A DNA stretch of 64,000 bases from NVTR01 sp036479015 (GCA_036479015.1 JAZGFB010000033.1:1-64000); one strand, 5' to 3'. Shown: positions 51,119 to 59,671, counted from the stretch's first letter. The notes: a model not told the origin generated them from the sequence alone. Made by a program: numbers and translations.

Positions 51119-52084
51119 CTAACTTTGCCCGGCCAATAGCTCGGCGGCAATCACTTCAGCCTGCACCCGGGCCGCATCTGCATCCATCCCCGGCAGCATC
51201 CGTGGATCATACAGCATCCGCAGCAGCATTTCGTCATGGTTGGTCAGCAGTCCAAACTCTTCATCATCATTGAATATTGAAGGCCGCGCTGCCGCGCTGT
51301 CATTTGACAGGCCCAACCCTTGGGCAATCTCTTCGTGGATGCAAGACAGGCGCATCAAGTTCGGGTGCTCGCCACGGATAATCGCCAATGCTTGACTGTA
51401 GGATCCGTCGTTCCCTGGGTCCAGTGCGAAGACCAAACAAAACGTTGATCTTGGCATGGCAATTACCGTGTTTAGTGCGGCTTCATTGATGCCTGGCAGT
51501 ATCTCGCGGATGCGCGGCGCCATGGCGCGCCGTTCATCCTCATTCACCACAAATACGTGAAAGTTGGCACCCGTTCGCACCTGCCGTATGGGCAGCCCAG
51601 TGATCCGCGACAGCCGCGCTGCATAGTGGGCAATGTCTGAACTGTCCTGTAGCCGCTGATCAACATCAACGCTGTCGCCAAATTCCACCTGCATGCGTAT
51701 TGGATCACGCCATTTGTCCAGCTTGCTGGCGGTTTGGCGGGCAACGATCCGGCCGCCGATATTGGTGTATTCGTCAAACATTGCAATGCGCACGAAGTTG
51801 TCCACAAGATTGCGCTGGGTAAAGGGCACATCCGGGCCACCGCCATCCTGACGCAACAGACCCTGGGTAAGTAAGCCATCCTGAACCCGCCCGTAGTAGC
51901 TGGTCAATGCCAGGCTTTCTGCCGATTGTTCATTTGGTGCGGCCAATGTTGGGTCTGGCAGTGGGGTGCCAACCCCGGCCACTTCACAACCCGCCAATGA
52001 GCCCAGAAAGGTGCCTAGCAATAAATAGGGTATTATGTTTTTGGCTCGTATCGGCGTTTGAGTTCTGCCTCTGATCGACGTCAT
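51119..52084 (-). CDS. DUF2927 lipoprotein with HEE motif
   Basis: 321 residues. A long N-terminal segment precedes a lipobox (GSLAGC, lipidated C33). The mature protein is a DUF2927 domain with a helix containing CIHEEIAQGLGLSND (H250, E251, E252), reminiscent of a metallopeptidase zinc helix but with Q where HEXXH has its second H. Whether it binds metal or cleaves peptide is unknown. It shares one base with the TerC stop (TAATG) and is 25 bases upstream of the SPFH gene, so it belongs to the same operon. Confidence 0.83.
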   Translation of the reverse strand: MTSIRGRTQTPIRAKNIIPYLLLGTFLGSLAGCEVAGVGTPLPDPTLAAPNEQSAESLALTSYYGRVQDGLLTQGLLRQDGGGPDVPFTQRNLVDNFVRIAMFDEYTNIGGRIVARQTASKLDKWRDPIRMQVEFGDSVDVDQRLQDSSDIAHYAARLSRITGLPIRQVRTGANFHVFVVNEDERRAMAPRIREILPGINEAALNTVIAMPRSTFCLVFALDPGNDGSYSQALAIIRGEHPNLMRLSCIHEEIAQGLGLSNDSAAARPSIFNDDEEFGLLTNHDEMLLRMLYDPRMLPGMDADAARVQAEVIAAELLAGQS

Positions 52085-52899
52085 TAATGGCCGCCTGATG
52101 AGCGTTCTCTGTCCAGTTTCCGAGAATAACCCGATTGGATGATCTCAACCGCCACCAATACCAGAATTGAAAAGTAGAACGTACTTTTGGACATCGGTGT
52201 CAAAGCATGCCCAAACACTTTGATCTGCAAATTGTCGTCATGCATGGCATGAGCAGCCGCCGGTCCGGCTTCGCCCAATAGAACTACCCCAACAATCAGC
52301 AAGATGAATAGGCCCAAAACTTCATACATCCTATTCTTCTGCAAAAACACCGTTACTCCATCGGCTAATACCAGCATAGCAATGCCGGAAATAACAATCG
52401 CGATTGCTAACACCACAAACACATCGGTTATGGCCAGAGCTGACAGAATTGAATCAAAACTGAAAATCAGGTTCATCAGAATGATGGTCATTACCACCTG
52501 CATCGCCGATTTGCCCGACCCATGTGCCACGTCGGTATGCAAGTCATCAATTGTGAGCATATGGCCAATTTCTTTGACGGCTGTATACATGATGAAAATT
52601 CCACCAAAGACAAAGATGCAGGTGGCAAAATTCACCCCGCCTTCTAAAAGCCCAGGAATATCAAAGATATAGAATGGCACGCTTAAGGCGTCAATTAACC
52701 GAATCATCACGAACAGCAACACAACCCGCAGGGCAACGGCGATAATGATCCCCCAGTAGCGTACCGATTTTTGTGACGCAACCGGCGCGCGCTGACTTTC
52801 AATGGAAATGTACAACAGGTTGTCAAAACCAAGCACCGCCTGCAAAAATATTAGGATCGCTAGGTTTCCCAAATTTTCTAATGTTAACAGATCAGCCAC
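52084..52899 (-). CDS. TerC-family integral membrane protein
   Basis: 271 residues with seven or eight predicted helices. Family signatures are LGFDNLLYISIES near residue 22 and FSFDSILSALAITD near residue 145, which hold the paired acidic residues thought to bind a metal. Relatives include TerC of tellurite resistance and Alx/MeeF-type manganese exporters. It is the first gene of the operon with the DUF2927, SPFH and zinc-ribbon genes. No convincing manganese riboswitch is seen in the 107 bases upstream. Confidence 0.9.
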   Translation of the reverse strand: MADLLTLENLGNLAILIFLQAVLGFDNLLYISIESQRAPVASQKSVRYWGIIIAVALRVVLLFVMIRLIDALSVPFYIFDIPGLLEGGVNFATCIFVFGGIFIMYTAVKEIGHMLTIDDLHTDVAHGSGKSAMQVVMTIILMNLIFSFDSILSALAITDVFVVLAIAIVISGIAMLVLADGVTVFLQKNRMYEVLGLFILLIVGVVLLGEAGPAAAHAMHDDNLQIKVFGHALTPMSKSTFYFSILVLVAVEIIQSGYSRKLDRERSSGGH

Positions 52900-53006
52900 G
52901 GCGCTCTCCCCCTGAAAGTGTTTCGTCAGATAAAATCAGATGCCGCGCCGTGCAGCAAGGGTTCCATAGCCGACACATTCCCCTTAGCCGTGATTATGGG
53001 CCATTT

Positions 53007-53783
53007 TTAGCGGCGCACGCGTCGATTGCGTACCGGCTTTTGTGATGCAGCCGCTTCCAAGCCGAGCTGTTCACGCACAACGCGTTGTTTAACCTCTTCC
53101 ACGGCCCCGGGCTTAATATCACGCAGTTGAAACGGGCCATAGCTGATCCGGATTAGTCGGTTCACCTTTAATCCGACCACCTCCATTGCCCGGCGAATTT
53201 CGCGGTTTTTGCCCTCGCGGATCCCAATGGTCACCCAGGCGTTCGCCCCCTGTTGCCGGTCATATTTGACCTCCATCGGCTGAAATCGCTCGCCCTCATG
53301 CACCACGCCTTTGCGCAATGGTTCCAATGTTTCATCATTGGGGCGGCCATTGACCCGCACCCGGTATCTGCGCACCCAACCGGTGGTAGGCAATTCCAGC
53401 TTGCGCTTCACCTCGCCGTCATTGGTTAGGATCAGCAAGCCTTCGGAATTAAGATCCAGTCGGCCGATGCTCATCACCCGGGGTAGGGTGTCGGGCAGGG
53501 CATCAAACACCGTATCGCGGCCCTTTTCATCCGATGTCGTCGTGACCAGCCCGCGCGGTTTATGATACAACCACAGCCGCATGACGTCGGGCTCGCCCAC
53601 TTCTTTACCATCCACCACGATCTTATCTGACGGGGTCACGTTCAATGCCGGGCTGTCAATTTTACGGCCATTGACGGTAACCCGCCCGGCGGCGATCATC
53701 CGTTCGGCCTCGCGGCGTGACGCCAATCCGGCCCGTGCCATGACTTTGGCGATCCGGTCGCCTTTGGGGGTGTTGTTTTCCAT
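53007..53783 (-). CDS. 23S rRNA pseudouridine synthase, RluB/RsuA family
   Basis: 258 residues from ATG 53783. An N-terminal S4 RNA-binding domain (RIAKVMARAGLASRREAERM) is followed by the synthase domain with the catalytic aspartate in GRLDLNSEGLLILTNDGE. EGKNREIRRAMEVVGLKVNRLIRI is the RsuA-family motif. The basic tail (KPVRNRRVRR) fits RNA binding. It most likely modifies 23S rRNA position 2605 (E. coli numbering) as RluB does. It is divergent from tadA. Confidence 0.93.
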   Translation of the reverse strand: MENNTPKGDRIAKVMARAGLASRREAERMIAAGRVTVNGRKIDSPALNVTPSDKIVVDGKEVGEPDVMRLWLYHKPRGLVTTTSDEKGRDTVFDALPDTLPRVMSIGRLDLNSEGLLILTNDGEVKRKLELPTTGWVRRYRVRVNGRPNDETLEPLRKGVVHEGERFQPMEVKYDRQQGANAWVTIGIREGKNREIRRAMEVVGLKVNRLIRISYGPFQLRDIKPGAVEEVKQRVVREQLGLEAAASQKPVRNRRVRR

Positions 53784-53859
53784 AGGCCCGCCATACCGCG
53801 CGGCCCGGCAAAGGGAAAGCACCTTGGCAAATTGAACCGGGCAGGGCACACGGGACGCC

Positions 53860-54309
53860 ATGAGCTTTAAAACCCATATGGACGCCGCCCTGGTGCAGGC
53901 AAGCGCGGCAGGTCAGCGCGGTGAGGTCCCCGTTGGTGCAGTTATCGTTGGCCCAAGCGGTGATGTCGTCGCACAGGCCGGCAACGAGACCCGCGCATTA
54001 AATGACCCCACGGCCCATGCTGAAATATTGGCCATCCGTGCTGCCTGCGCCGCCATTGGCCGCGAACGCCTGCTTGATCACGATCTATACGTCACGTTGG
54101 AACCTTGCCCAATGTGCGCCAGCGCCATTTCACAGGCCAGGATCAGACGGCTTTACTACGGGGCAAGCGATGCAAAGTCCGGGGGCATTGAAAATGGACC
54201 AAGGGTGCTAAGCCACACGCAAAGCCACCATGTGCCAGAGATTTACGACGGTATTGGGGCTGATGCCTCCCAAAAATTGCTCACTGAATTTTTTAGATCC
54301 AAACGATAA
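53860..54309 (+). CDS. tadA: tRNA-specific adenosine deaminase
   Basis: Converts A34 to inosine in tRNA-Arg(ACG), 149 residues. The zinc/catalytic motifs are complete: PTAHAEILAI (histidine ligand and catalytic glutamate) and EPCPMCASAI (two cysteine ligands). The N-terminal helix MSFKTHMDAALVQASAA and the VPVGAVIVG strand match bacterial TadA. It is divergent from the pseudouridine synthase gene across 76 bases. Confidence 0.94.
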   Translation: MSFKTHMDAALVQASAAGQRGEVPVGAVIVGPSGDVVAQAGNETRALNDPTAHAEILAIRAACAAIGRERLLDHDLYVTLEPCPMCASAISQARIRRLYYGASDAKSGGIENGPRVLSHTQSHHVPEIYDGIGADASQKLLTEFFRSKR

Positions 54310-54445
54310 ATACCGCCTGAAGGGAACAAAGAAACGCGCCATTGGGCACACCTTTTTATTCCGAATACCCATCTGAAAACACCCCCTGCTTGCGGGTCGC
54401 CCAAAGCGGCGCTAAACCGCCCCCTGAGTTCAGCGAAAGATACCC

Positions 54446-54733
54446 ATGACCATAGACACCAAAACCGCCGCCCACGTCGCCAAATTGGCCAGAATCCGTG
54501 TCGAAGACAAAGATTTACCCGCCCTTGCAGGCGAATTTAACACCATCCTTGGCTTTATTGAGCAACTGAATGAAGTTGATGTTGATGGGATTGAGCCTAT
54601 GACCTCTGTCACCCCGATGCGCCTGAAGCGCCGGGTTGATACTGTCACCGATGGCAATATTCAGGATCAGATCATGACCAATGCGCCTGATGCAAGAGAA
54701 GGGTTCTTTGCCGTGCCCAAGGTGGTGGAATAA
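54446..54733 (+). CDS. gatC: Glutamyl-tRNA(Gln) amidotransferase subunit C
   Basis: Small subunit of the GatCAB amidotransferase, 95 residues. It has the family pattern VAKLARIRVEDKDLPALAGE, NTILGFIEQLNEVDVDGIEP and the C-terminal REGFFAVPKVVE. GatC stabilises the GatA-GatB complex that makes Gln-tRNA(Gln) and/or Asn-tRNA(Asn). Its last base is the first of gatA. gatB is not in the window, which is common in alphaproteobacteria. Confidence 0.95.
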   Translation: MTIDTKTAAHVAKLARIRVEDKDLPALAGEFNTILGFIEQLNEVDVDGIEPMTSVTPMRLKRRVDTVTDGNIQDQIMTNAPDAREGFFAVPKVVE

Positions 54734-56220
54734 TGACCGATCTCAATGCCTTAACGATCAGTGACGCCCGCGACAAATTACGCACGGGTGATGTTACGTC
54801 TGTTGATTTGACCCAAGCTTGCCTAAGCGCGATCCACGGTTCAAAATCGCTGAACGCCTTTGTCCATAATACCCCCGAAATTGCGCTGGAGCAGGCCCAG
54901 GCAGCGGACGTGCGTATTGCCAAAGGCGATGCCCCCAGTTTGTGCGGAATCCCTTTGGGGATCAAAGACTTGTTTTGCACCCGTGATGTGCCCAGTCAGG
55001 CCGGATCTGCCATATTGGCGGGCTTTAAGCCGGGCTATGAAAGCACCATCACCCAGAACCTGTTCGACGCCGGATCGGTGATGTTGGGCAAGCTGAACAT
55101 GGACGAATTTGCCATGGGATCCAGCAACGAAACCTCTACCTACGGTGACGTTGTCAGCCCCTGGCGCCGCGGCAAAGACACGTCAGCATTAACGCCGGGC
55201 GGTTCATCCGGTGGCTCTGCGGCGGCCGTTTCTGCTGACCTTTGCCTTGCCTCCATCGGCACCGACACTGGTGGATCAATCCGCCAACCCGCAGCTTTTA
55301 CTGGTATTGTTGGCATTAAGCCCACCTATGGACGCTGTTCACGCTGGGGTGTTGTGGCTTTTGCAAGCTCGCTTGACCAGGCAGGACCGATGACAAAATC
55401 GGTGCGCGATGCAGCGATTATGCTGGAAACCATGTGCAGCCATGACCCAAAGGACAGCACCAGCGTCGATATCCCGGTGCCAAATTTTGAAGCTGCTCTT
55501 ACCGGTGATATCAAAGGGCAAAAGATAGGTATTCCAAAAGAATACCGTATGGATGGCATGCCCGAAGAGATTGAAAAGCTATGGGCTGACGGCATCGTAA
55601 TGATGCGCGATGCAGGCGCTGAAATAGTTGATATTTCCCTGCCCCATACCAAATATGCGCTGCCAGCCTATTACGTTATCGCCCCGGCTGAAGCCTCATC
55701 CAATCTGGCGCGCTATGATGGCGTTCGCTATGGCCACCGCGCCAAGTTGGACGCCGGTGATGGCATTACTGAAATGTACGAAAAGACCCGCGCCGAAGGT
55801 TTCGGGCCAGAGGTCAAACGCCGGGTTATGATCGGAACTTACGTTTTGTCAGCAGGGTTCTATGACGCCTATTACAACCGGGCTCGCAGGGTTAGAGCAT
55901 TGATAAAAAAAGATTTTGACGATGTATTTACCCAGGGCATTGACGCCATTCTTACACCGGCTACCCCGTCAGCTGCCTTTGGCCTTGGCGAAATGGTCAA
56001 TGCCGATCCAATCCAGATGTATATGAACGACGTCTTCACAGTGACAGTCAACTTGGCGGGGCTGCCCGGTATTTCAGTGCCGGTAGGGCTGGACAAACAG
56101 GGGCTGCCGCTGGGTTTGCAACTGATCGGACGTCCTTGGGAAGAGGCCGCATTGCTGAATGCCGCCCATGTGATGGAATGCGCGGCAGGGTTTGTTTCCA
56201 AACCTACAAAATGGTGGTAA
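54733..56220 (+). CDS. gatA: Glutamyl-tRNA(Gln) amidotransferase subunit A
   Basis: Amidase-signature enzyme that releases ammonia from glutamine for transamidation, 495 residues. The Ser-cisSer-Lys triad is visible: lysine in LGIKDLFCTRD, the serine loop TPGGSSGGSAAAVSADL, and the nucleophile region GTDTGGSIRQPAAFTG. The C-terminal PVGLDKQGLPLGLQLIGRPW is typical of GatA. Translation is coupled to gatC. A tRNA-Gln gene is present at 7057-7131, consistent with an indirect route to Gln-tRNA. Confidence 0.96.
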   Translation: MTDLNALTISDARDKLRTGDVTSVDLTQACLSAIHGSKSLNAFVHNTPEIALEQAQAADVRIAKGDAPSLCGIPLGIKDLFCTRDVPSQAGSAILAGFKPGYESTITQNLFDAGSVMLGKLNMDEFAMGSSNETSTYGDVVSPWRRGKDTSALTPGGSSGGSAAAVSADLCLASIGTDTGGSIRQPAAFTGIVGIKPTYGRCSRWGVVAFASSLDQAGPMTKSVRDAAIMLETMCSHDPKDSTSVDIPVPNFEAALTGDIKGQKIGIPKEYRMDGMPEEIEKLWADGIVMMRDAGAEIVDISLPHTKYALPAYYVIAPAEASSNLARYDGVRYGHRAKLDAGDGITEMYEKTRAEGFGPEVKRRVMIGTYVLSAGFYDAYYNRARRVRALIKKDFDDVFTQGIDAILTPATPSAAFGLGEMVNADPIQMYMNDVFTVTVNLAGLPGISVPVGLDKQGLPLGLQLIGRPWEEAALLNAAHVMECAAGFVSKPTKWW

Positions 56221-56252
56221 ACGGTCCAAAACTAAGGGCAAAAGGGGCAAGC

Positions 56253-56912
56253 ATGCGATTATTCTACCCGGTCATTCTGGCACTGGTTGTGTCTGCCTGT
56301 GCCCCTGAAATTCCAGACTCTGCCGAAGGCGTCGGGTTTGAAACCTATCAGGATTATCAGCAACAACGGGAAAATGACCTGACAGGCAGCGGCACCATTC
56401 AGTTGGGCGGTGAAATTTCCGATGAGACCATTGCCACAACAGGCGCACCCATAACCGCCATTGCGGCGATACCTGACCCGGTCGAGACAGTTGAACCCGT
56501 GCAGTTGAACCGTGACAACCCGCTTATATCGGATGAACAGGATTTCAGCGCTGTGTCATCGCGTGAAACCATTGAAAGCGACGCCCAAAGGCGCGCCGCC
56601 CAGCAACAGGCCTATCAGGTCATTGCCCCCACAGCCTTGCCAACAAGGCGCGGTGGTTCAGGGGCGTCCATCGTCGAATTCGCCCTGTCCACGACGAATT
56701 TGGTTGGCCAGCCGATCCACCGACGCTCAAACCTGTCAGGGACCAACAGATACCAACGCAATTGCGCCAAGTACACGTCTTCCGACCTTGCTCAGCAGGC
56801 ATTTCTGAAAGCTGGCGGACCGCAACGGGACCCTAAAGGCATCGATCCTGATGGTGACGGGTTCGCCTGTTTCTGGGACCCTGCACCGTTCCGACAGGCC
56901 GTGCGCAACTAG
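56253..56912 (+). CDS. Excalibur-like calcium-binding lipoprotein
   Basis: 219 residues from ATG 56253. A lipobox (VVSAC, C16) is followed by the short motif GVGFETYQDY, then a low-complexity polar region. The C-terminal excalibur-like domain has RNCAKYTSSDLAQQAF and a calcium loop IDPDGDGFACFWDP (about residues 197-210). Excalibur domains are thought to bind calcium outside the cell. The GVGF.TY motif recurs in the mini-lipoprotein at 58700. It is followed directly by the amidase gene, with no gap. Confidence 0.85.
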   Translation: MRLFYPVILALVVSACAPEIPDSAEGVGFETYQDYQQQRENDLTGSGTIQLGGEISDETIATTGAPITAIAAIPDPVETVEPVQLNRDNPLISDEQDFSAVSSRETIESDAQRRAAQQQAYQVIAPTALPTRRGGSGASIVEFALSTTNLVGQPIHRRSNLSGTNRYQRNCAKYTSSDLAQQAFLKAGGPQRDPKGIDPDGDGFACFWDPAPFRQAVRN

Positions 56913-57602
56913 GTGGACATTGCCCAACACCCGTCCACCAATTTCAGCGAACGGCGGGGCAATGTAACGCCAGATCTGATCGTTCTGCACTATACGGCAA
57001 TGGCAACGGCGCCGGCCGCACTTGATCGTTTGTGCGATCCCGAACGCGAAGTTTCGGCGCATTATTTGATTTCAGAACGGGGACACATAATTCAGCTGGT
57101 CGCCGAAGAATTCCGCGCCTGGCATGCCGGGGCAGGGGCATGGGGCAATTGCAAAGATGTGAATTCTCAATCAATCGGGATTGAGCTAGCAAATGATGGC
57201 ATAACACCATTTTCAGCGGCGCAAATGGATGCGCTGGAACACATACTTGCGGGTATTATGGAGCGCTGGTCCATTCCTGCTGAGCGGGTTATCGGCCATT
57301 CTGACATGGCACCAGCGAGAAAATCAGACCCCGGTATGCGGTTTGATTGGCGACGTCTGGCACTGTCCGGGCATTCTGTTTGGCCGAATGATAATGGCGA
57401 CCAAGCGGTTGATAAGGCAGGCTTTGAAGAGACAGCTAAACGGTTTGGCTACCCGACTGATATTGAGTTTGACAGCTTGCTTGGCGCCTTTCGTCTTCGG
57501 TTTCGCCCGTGGGAGACAGGGCCATTGGATACAACCGACATGGCATTGGTCACCGACCTTGCCCGACGTTTCCCCGTTGACCAACCAGCAGTCAGCCCCT
57601 AA
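56913..57602 (+). CDS. N-acetylmuramoyl-L-alanine amidase (AmpD/amidase_2 family)
   Basis: 229 residues from a GTG immediately after the stop of the lipoprotein gene. Zinc ligands of the amidase_2 fold are visible: the histidine in LIVLHYTAM, and the histidine and aspartate-region in VIGHSDMAPARKSDPG. VSAHYLISERGHIIQLVAEE and SIGIELANDG are also family hallmarks. It has no signal peptide, as in cytoplasmic AmpD, which recycles anhydro-muropeptides. It lies just before the RNase P RNA gene. Confidence 0.9.
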   Translation: MDIAQHPSTNFSERRGNVTPDLIVLHYTAMATAPAALDRLCDPEREVSAHYLISERGHIIQLVAEEFRAWHAGAGAWGNCKDVNSQSIGIELANDGITPFSAAQMDALEHILAGIMERWSIPAERVIGHSDMAPARKSDPGMRFDWRRLALSGHSVWPNDNGDQAVDKAGFEETAKRFGYPTDIEFDSLLGAFRLRFRPWETGPLDTTDMALVTDLARRFPVDQPAVSP

Positions 57603-57607
57603 GTCAC

Positions 57608-57989
57608 GCTTGCGCGGATGGCTGGATGGCTGCGGGTGGTAACACGCGAGGAAAGTCCGGACTCCATAAGGCAATGGTGCCGGGTAACGCCCGGCTGGGG
57701 TAACCCAAGGGAAAGCGCCACAGAGAACAGACTGCCACGCATGCGTGGTAACGGTGAAAAGGTGCGGTAAAAGCGCACCGCGGGGCTGGTAACAGCACCG
57801 GCACGGCAAGCCCCACCAGGAGCAATGCCAAATAGGGGTTCCACGGGTGCAAACCCAGGGTCGCTTTAGCCCAGGAACCCGGGTTGGCAGCTTAAGGGGC
57901 GCAGTAATGCGTCCCATAGATGAATGGTCATCCAGCGGCGGGGAAACCTGCTGTGGACAAGATCCGGCTTACAGGCCGTCCGCGCATAT
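57608..57989 (+). ncRNA. rnpB: RNase P RNA, bacterial type A
   Basis: Catalytic RNA of ribonuclease P. The ends pair (TGCGCGGA at 57611-57618 with TCCGCGCA at 57979-57986) to give helix P1. The universally conserved GAGGAAAGTCCGGACTCC lies at about 57649-57666, the ACAGAGAACAGA segment at about 57720, and the 3' conserved GATCCGGCTTACAG at 57961-57974. Length of about 380 bases is normal. A TATTTTTGTT tract follows and may end transcription. The exact ends are uncertain by a few bases. Confidence 0.96.
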
Positions 57990-58133
57990 TTTTGTTAAAT
58001 CCTGATTGGGGTGGCGAGTCATGGTTAACGAAGTTGCTTCATTGGGAAAAGTGCTGTCGGACTTTTGTCTGATTTACATCGGGCCTGAAACTGGTGGTTT
58101 TCCGGGTTAAAGACGGGAACGGAAAGGTCATTC

Positions 58134-58310
58134 ATGGGAAATTTTTTGTCTGCACAACCCGTGGTTCGGGCCAAAGCGGCCATTCGCAACTCTGTGGAAG
58201 ACCAGCATAATGGCCTCCAACCGGACGCTCCAAGTGCTGACACAGGCTGGGCCATGTCAATAGCGGCAAATACCGCAATGTTGCGGGCAGGGGGGGTGAA
58301 TAGCAGTTGA
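58134..58310 (+). CDS. Possible small protein, 58 residues
   Basis: An ORF with a good ribosome site (GGAAAGG, seven bases before ATG) in the gap between rnpB and rpmG. The product starts MGNFLSAQPVVRAKAAIRNS, continues with a polar segment and ends in an alanine-rich WAMSIAANTAMLRAGGVNSS. Its stop overlaps TTGACT, a candidate -35 element for rpmG. No family is recognised, and coding is supported only by the ribosome site and frame. Confidence 0.35.
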   Translation: MGNFLSAQPVVRAKAAIRNSVEDQHNGLQPDAPSADTGWAMSIAANTAMLRAGGVNSS

Positions 58311-58389
58311 CTCGGCCAACCCACCAAGTAAAAGGCACCTTCAATGATTTCACGGGCGACTTGGGTCGCTCCGTTGAGGAGCAAAAAGA

Positions 58390-58557
58390 ATGGCGAAGCC
58401 AACCACAATTAAGATCCGCCTGAATTCCACTGCGGATACCGGCCACTTTTATGTGACCAAGAAAAATGCCCGCACCATGACCGAAAAGATGGTCGTCAAA
58501 AAGTATGACCCGGTTGTGCGCAAGCACGTGGAATACAAAGAAGGTAAGATTAAGTAA
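58390..58557 (+). CDS. rpmG: 50S ribosomal protein L33
   Basis: Ribosomal protein bL33, 55 residues. The sequence starts MAKPTTIKIRLNSTADTGHF and continues YVTKKNARTMTEKMVVKKYD, ending KEGKIK. It lacks zinc-ribbon cysteines, so it is the zinc-independent form. A TTGACT at 58307 with TAAAAG 16 bases later may be its promoter. A strong terminator follows. Confidence 0.97.
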   Translation: MAKPTTIKIRLNSTADTGHFYVTKKNARTMTEKMVVKKYDPVVRKHVEYKEGKIK

Positions 58558-58585
58558 GACCTTCTTAACAGTCAGACTATTTTCA

Positions 58586-58615
58586 GGCCGCGCAGAAATT
58601 GTGCGGCCTTTTATT
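58586..58615 (+). terminator. Rho-independent terminator of rpmG
   Basis: GGCCGCGCA and TGTGCGGCC form a nine-base-pair stem (one G-T pair) around GAAAT, followed by TTTTATTTT. It begins 28 bases after the rpmG stop. Confidence 0.85.
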
Positions 58616-58699
58616 TTGCCGGTGAAAGCCCTGAATGCTTGTCTGGGTGAGGCATGGGCCTATAGTCCGTCTAACAAAACCTGAAAAACCGGAGAATAC

Positions 58700-58810
58700 A
58701 TGCGTATCATAGCCATAGCCCTGATTTTTTCGCTGACCGCCTGCGCGTCAGTTGAGACACGTACCGAGCGAAGTAGCGGAGTTGGGTTCAATACCTACGA
58801 TGCCGGCTAG
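58700..58810 (+). CDS. Mini-lipoprotein, 36 residues
   Basis: A short gene with a GGAGA ribosome site. The product begins MRIIAIALIFSLTACASVET, a clear signal peptide with lipobox LTAC, and ends SGVGFNTYDAG. The final part matches the GVGFETYQDY motif of the lipoprotein at 56253. It is either a genuine minimal lipoprotein or a truncated relative of that protein. It is followed by a bidirectional terminator. Confidence 0.6.
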   Translation: MRIIAIALIFSLTACASVETRTERSSGVGFNTYDAG

Positions 58811-58840
58811 GCACGGGGTTCGCACCACCAGAGAATACAA

Positions 58841-58867
58841 AAAGGGCCAGCGATTTGCTGGCCCTTT
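58841..58867. terminator. Bidirectional terminator
   Basis: AAAGGGCCAGC and GCTGGCCCTTT form a perfect 11-base-pair stem around ATTT-type loop bases, with A-tracts before and T-tracts after. It lies between the mini-lipoprotein and the convergent Bax-inhibitor gene and can end both transcripts. Confidence 0.85.
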
Positions 58868-58890
58868 GGATTTGGTGTTTAGCGGCAATA

Positions 58891-59610
58891 TTAGTCGCGG
58901 TTGCCCATGAAGCTGAGTAAGAACATGAACATGTTGATGAAATCCAGATACAGGTTCAAGGCACCCATGATAGCCGATTTCGCCAACCATTCACTGTCCA
59001 TCGCGTGGGCATGCTGCAAATAGTCGGTTTTGATTTTTTGTGTGTCGTAAGCGGTAAGGCCTGCAAAAATCAAAACACCCAATCCTGAAACCGCATACAT
59101 GATCACTTCGCTTTGCAGGAAAATATTCACAACCATTGCAACAATCAGCCCGATCACACCCATGATAAGGAATGAACCCCAGCCGGAAATGTCTTTCTTA
59201 GTGGTGTATCCCCATAGCGACAGACCGGCGAAGGCGATTGATGTCACCATAAACGTCTGTGCGATCGAAATGCCCGTATAGACCGCCATGATCCATGAAA
59301 TTGACAGGCCCATGGCCGCGGCAAATGTATAGAAAAACAGCTGTGCGCCCGCGGCGGATATCCGGTTGATAATTGCGCCAAAAGCAAAAACCATGGCCAG
59401 CGGCAGGAACATAACGATGTAACGGGTGACGCCGGTAAACAGCGTTGCCAACATCGCCTCATTTGTACCAACCGCCCAGGCGACCAGCGCCGTTAGCAAT
59501 AGCCCCACGGACATGGTGCCATAGACCTTGTTCATATGGGCCTGCAGGCCCGCGTCTATTTCAGCAGAGCGGGTGCCGACACCGACGTTTGCTGTTTGAT
59601 AGTCAGCCAT
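58891..59610 (-). CDS. Bax inhibitor-1/YccA-family membrane protein
   Basis: 239 residues with seven predicted helices. The N-terminus is soluble (MADYQTANVGVGTRSAEIDA). Family features include HMNKVYGTMSVGLLLTALVA, the mid segment SISWIMAVYTGISIAQTFM and the C-terminal GLTAYDTQKIK, followed by ALNLYLDFINMFMFLLSFMG. Relatives leak calcium in a pH-dependent way or modulate the FtsH protease. The role here is not known. A good sigma70 promoter lies upstream. Confidence 0.92.
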   Translation of the reverse strand: MADYQTANVGVGTRSAEIDAGLQAHMNKVYGTMSVGLLLTALVAWAVGTNEAMLATLFTGVTRYIVMFLPLAMVFAFGAIINRISAAGAQLFFYTFAAAMGLSISWIMAVYTGISIAQTFMVTSIAFAGLSLWGYTTKKDISGWGSFLIMGVIGLIVAMVVNIFLQSEVIMYAVSGLGVLIFAGLTAYDTQKIKTDYLQHAHAMDSEWLAKSAIMGALNLYLDFINMFMFLLSFMGNRD

Positions 59611-59671
59611 TTTGCTGTCTCCTGAAAATTCAAAAATAGATCACCCACAGAAATGGGCCACCCTCTGCCTA

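Noticed and set aside
52900..53006. Possible yybP-ykoY manganese riboswitch upstream of TerC (CTAAGGGGAATGTG on the minus strand)
   Set aside because: The 5' GGGGA element is only partly matched, and the 3' conserved strand of the aptamer is not seen.
58025..58408. Minus-strand 127-codon frame between rnpB and rpmG
   Set aside because: It overlaps the rpmG start and has an unlikely composition and no ribosome site.
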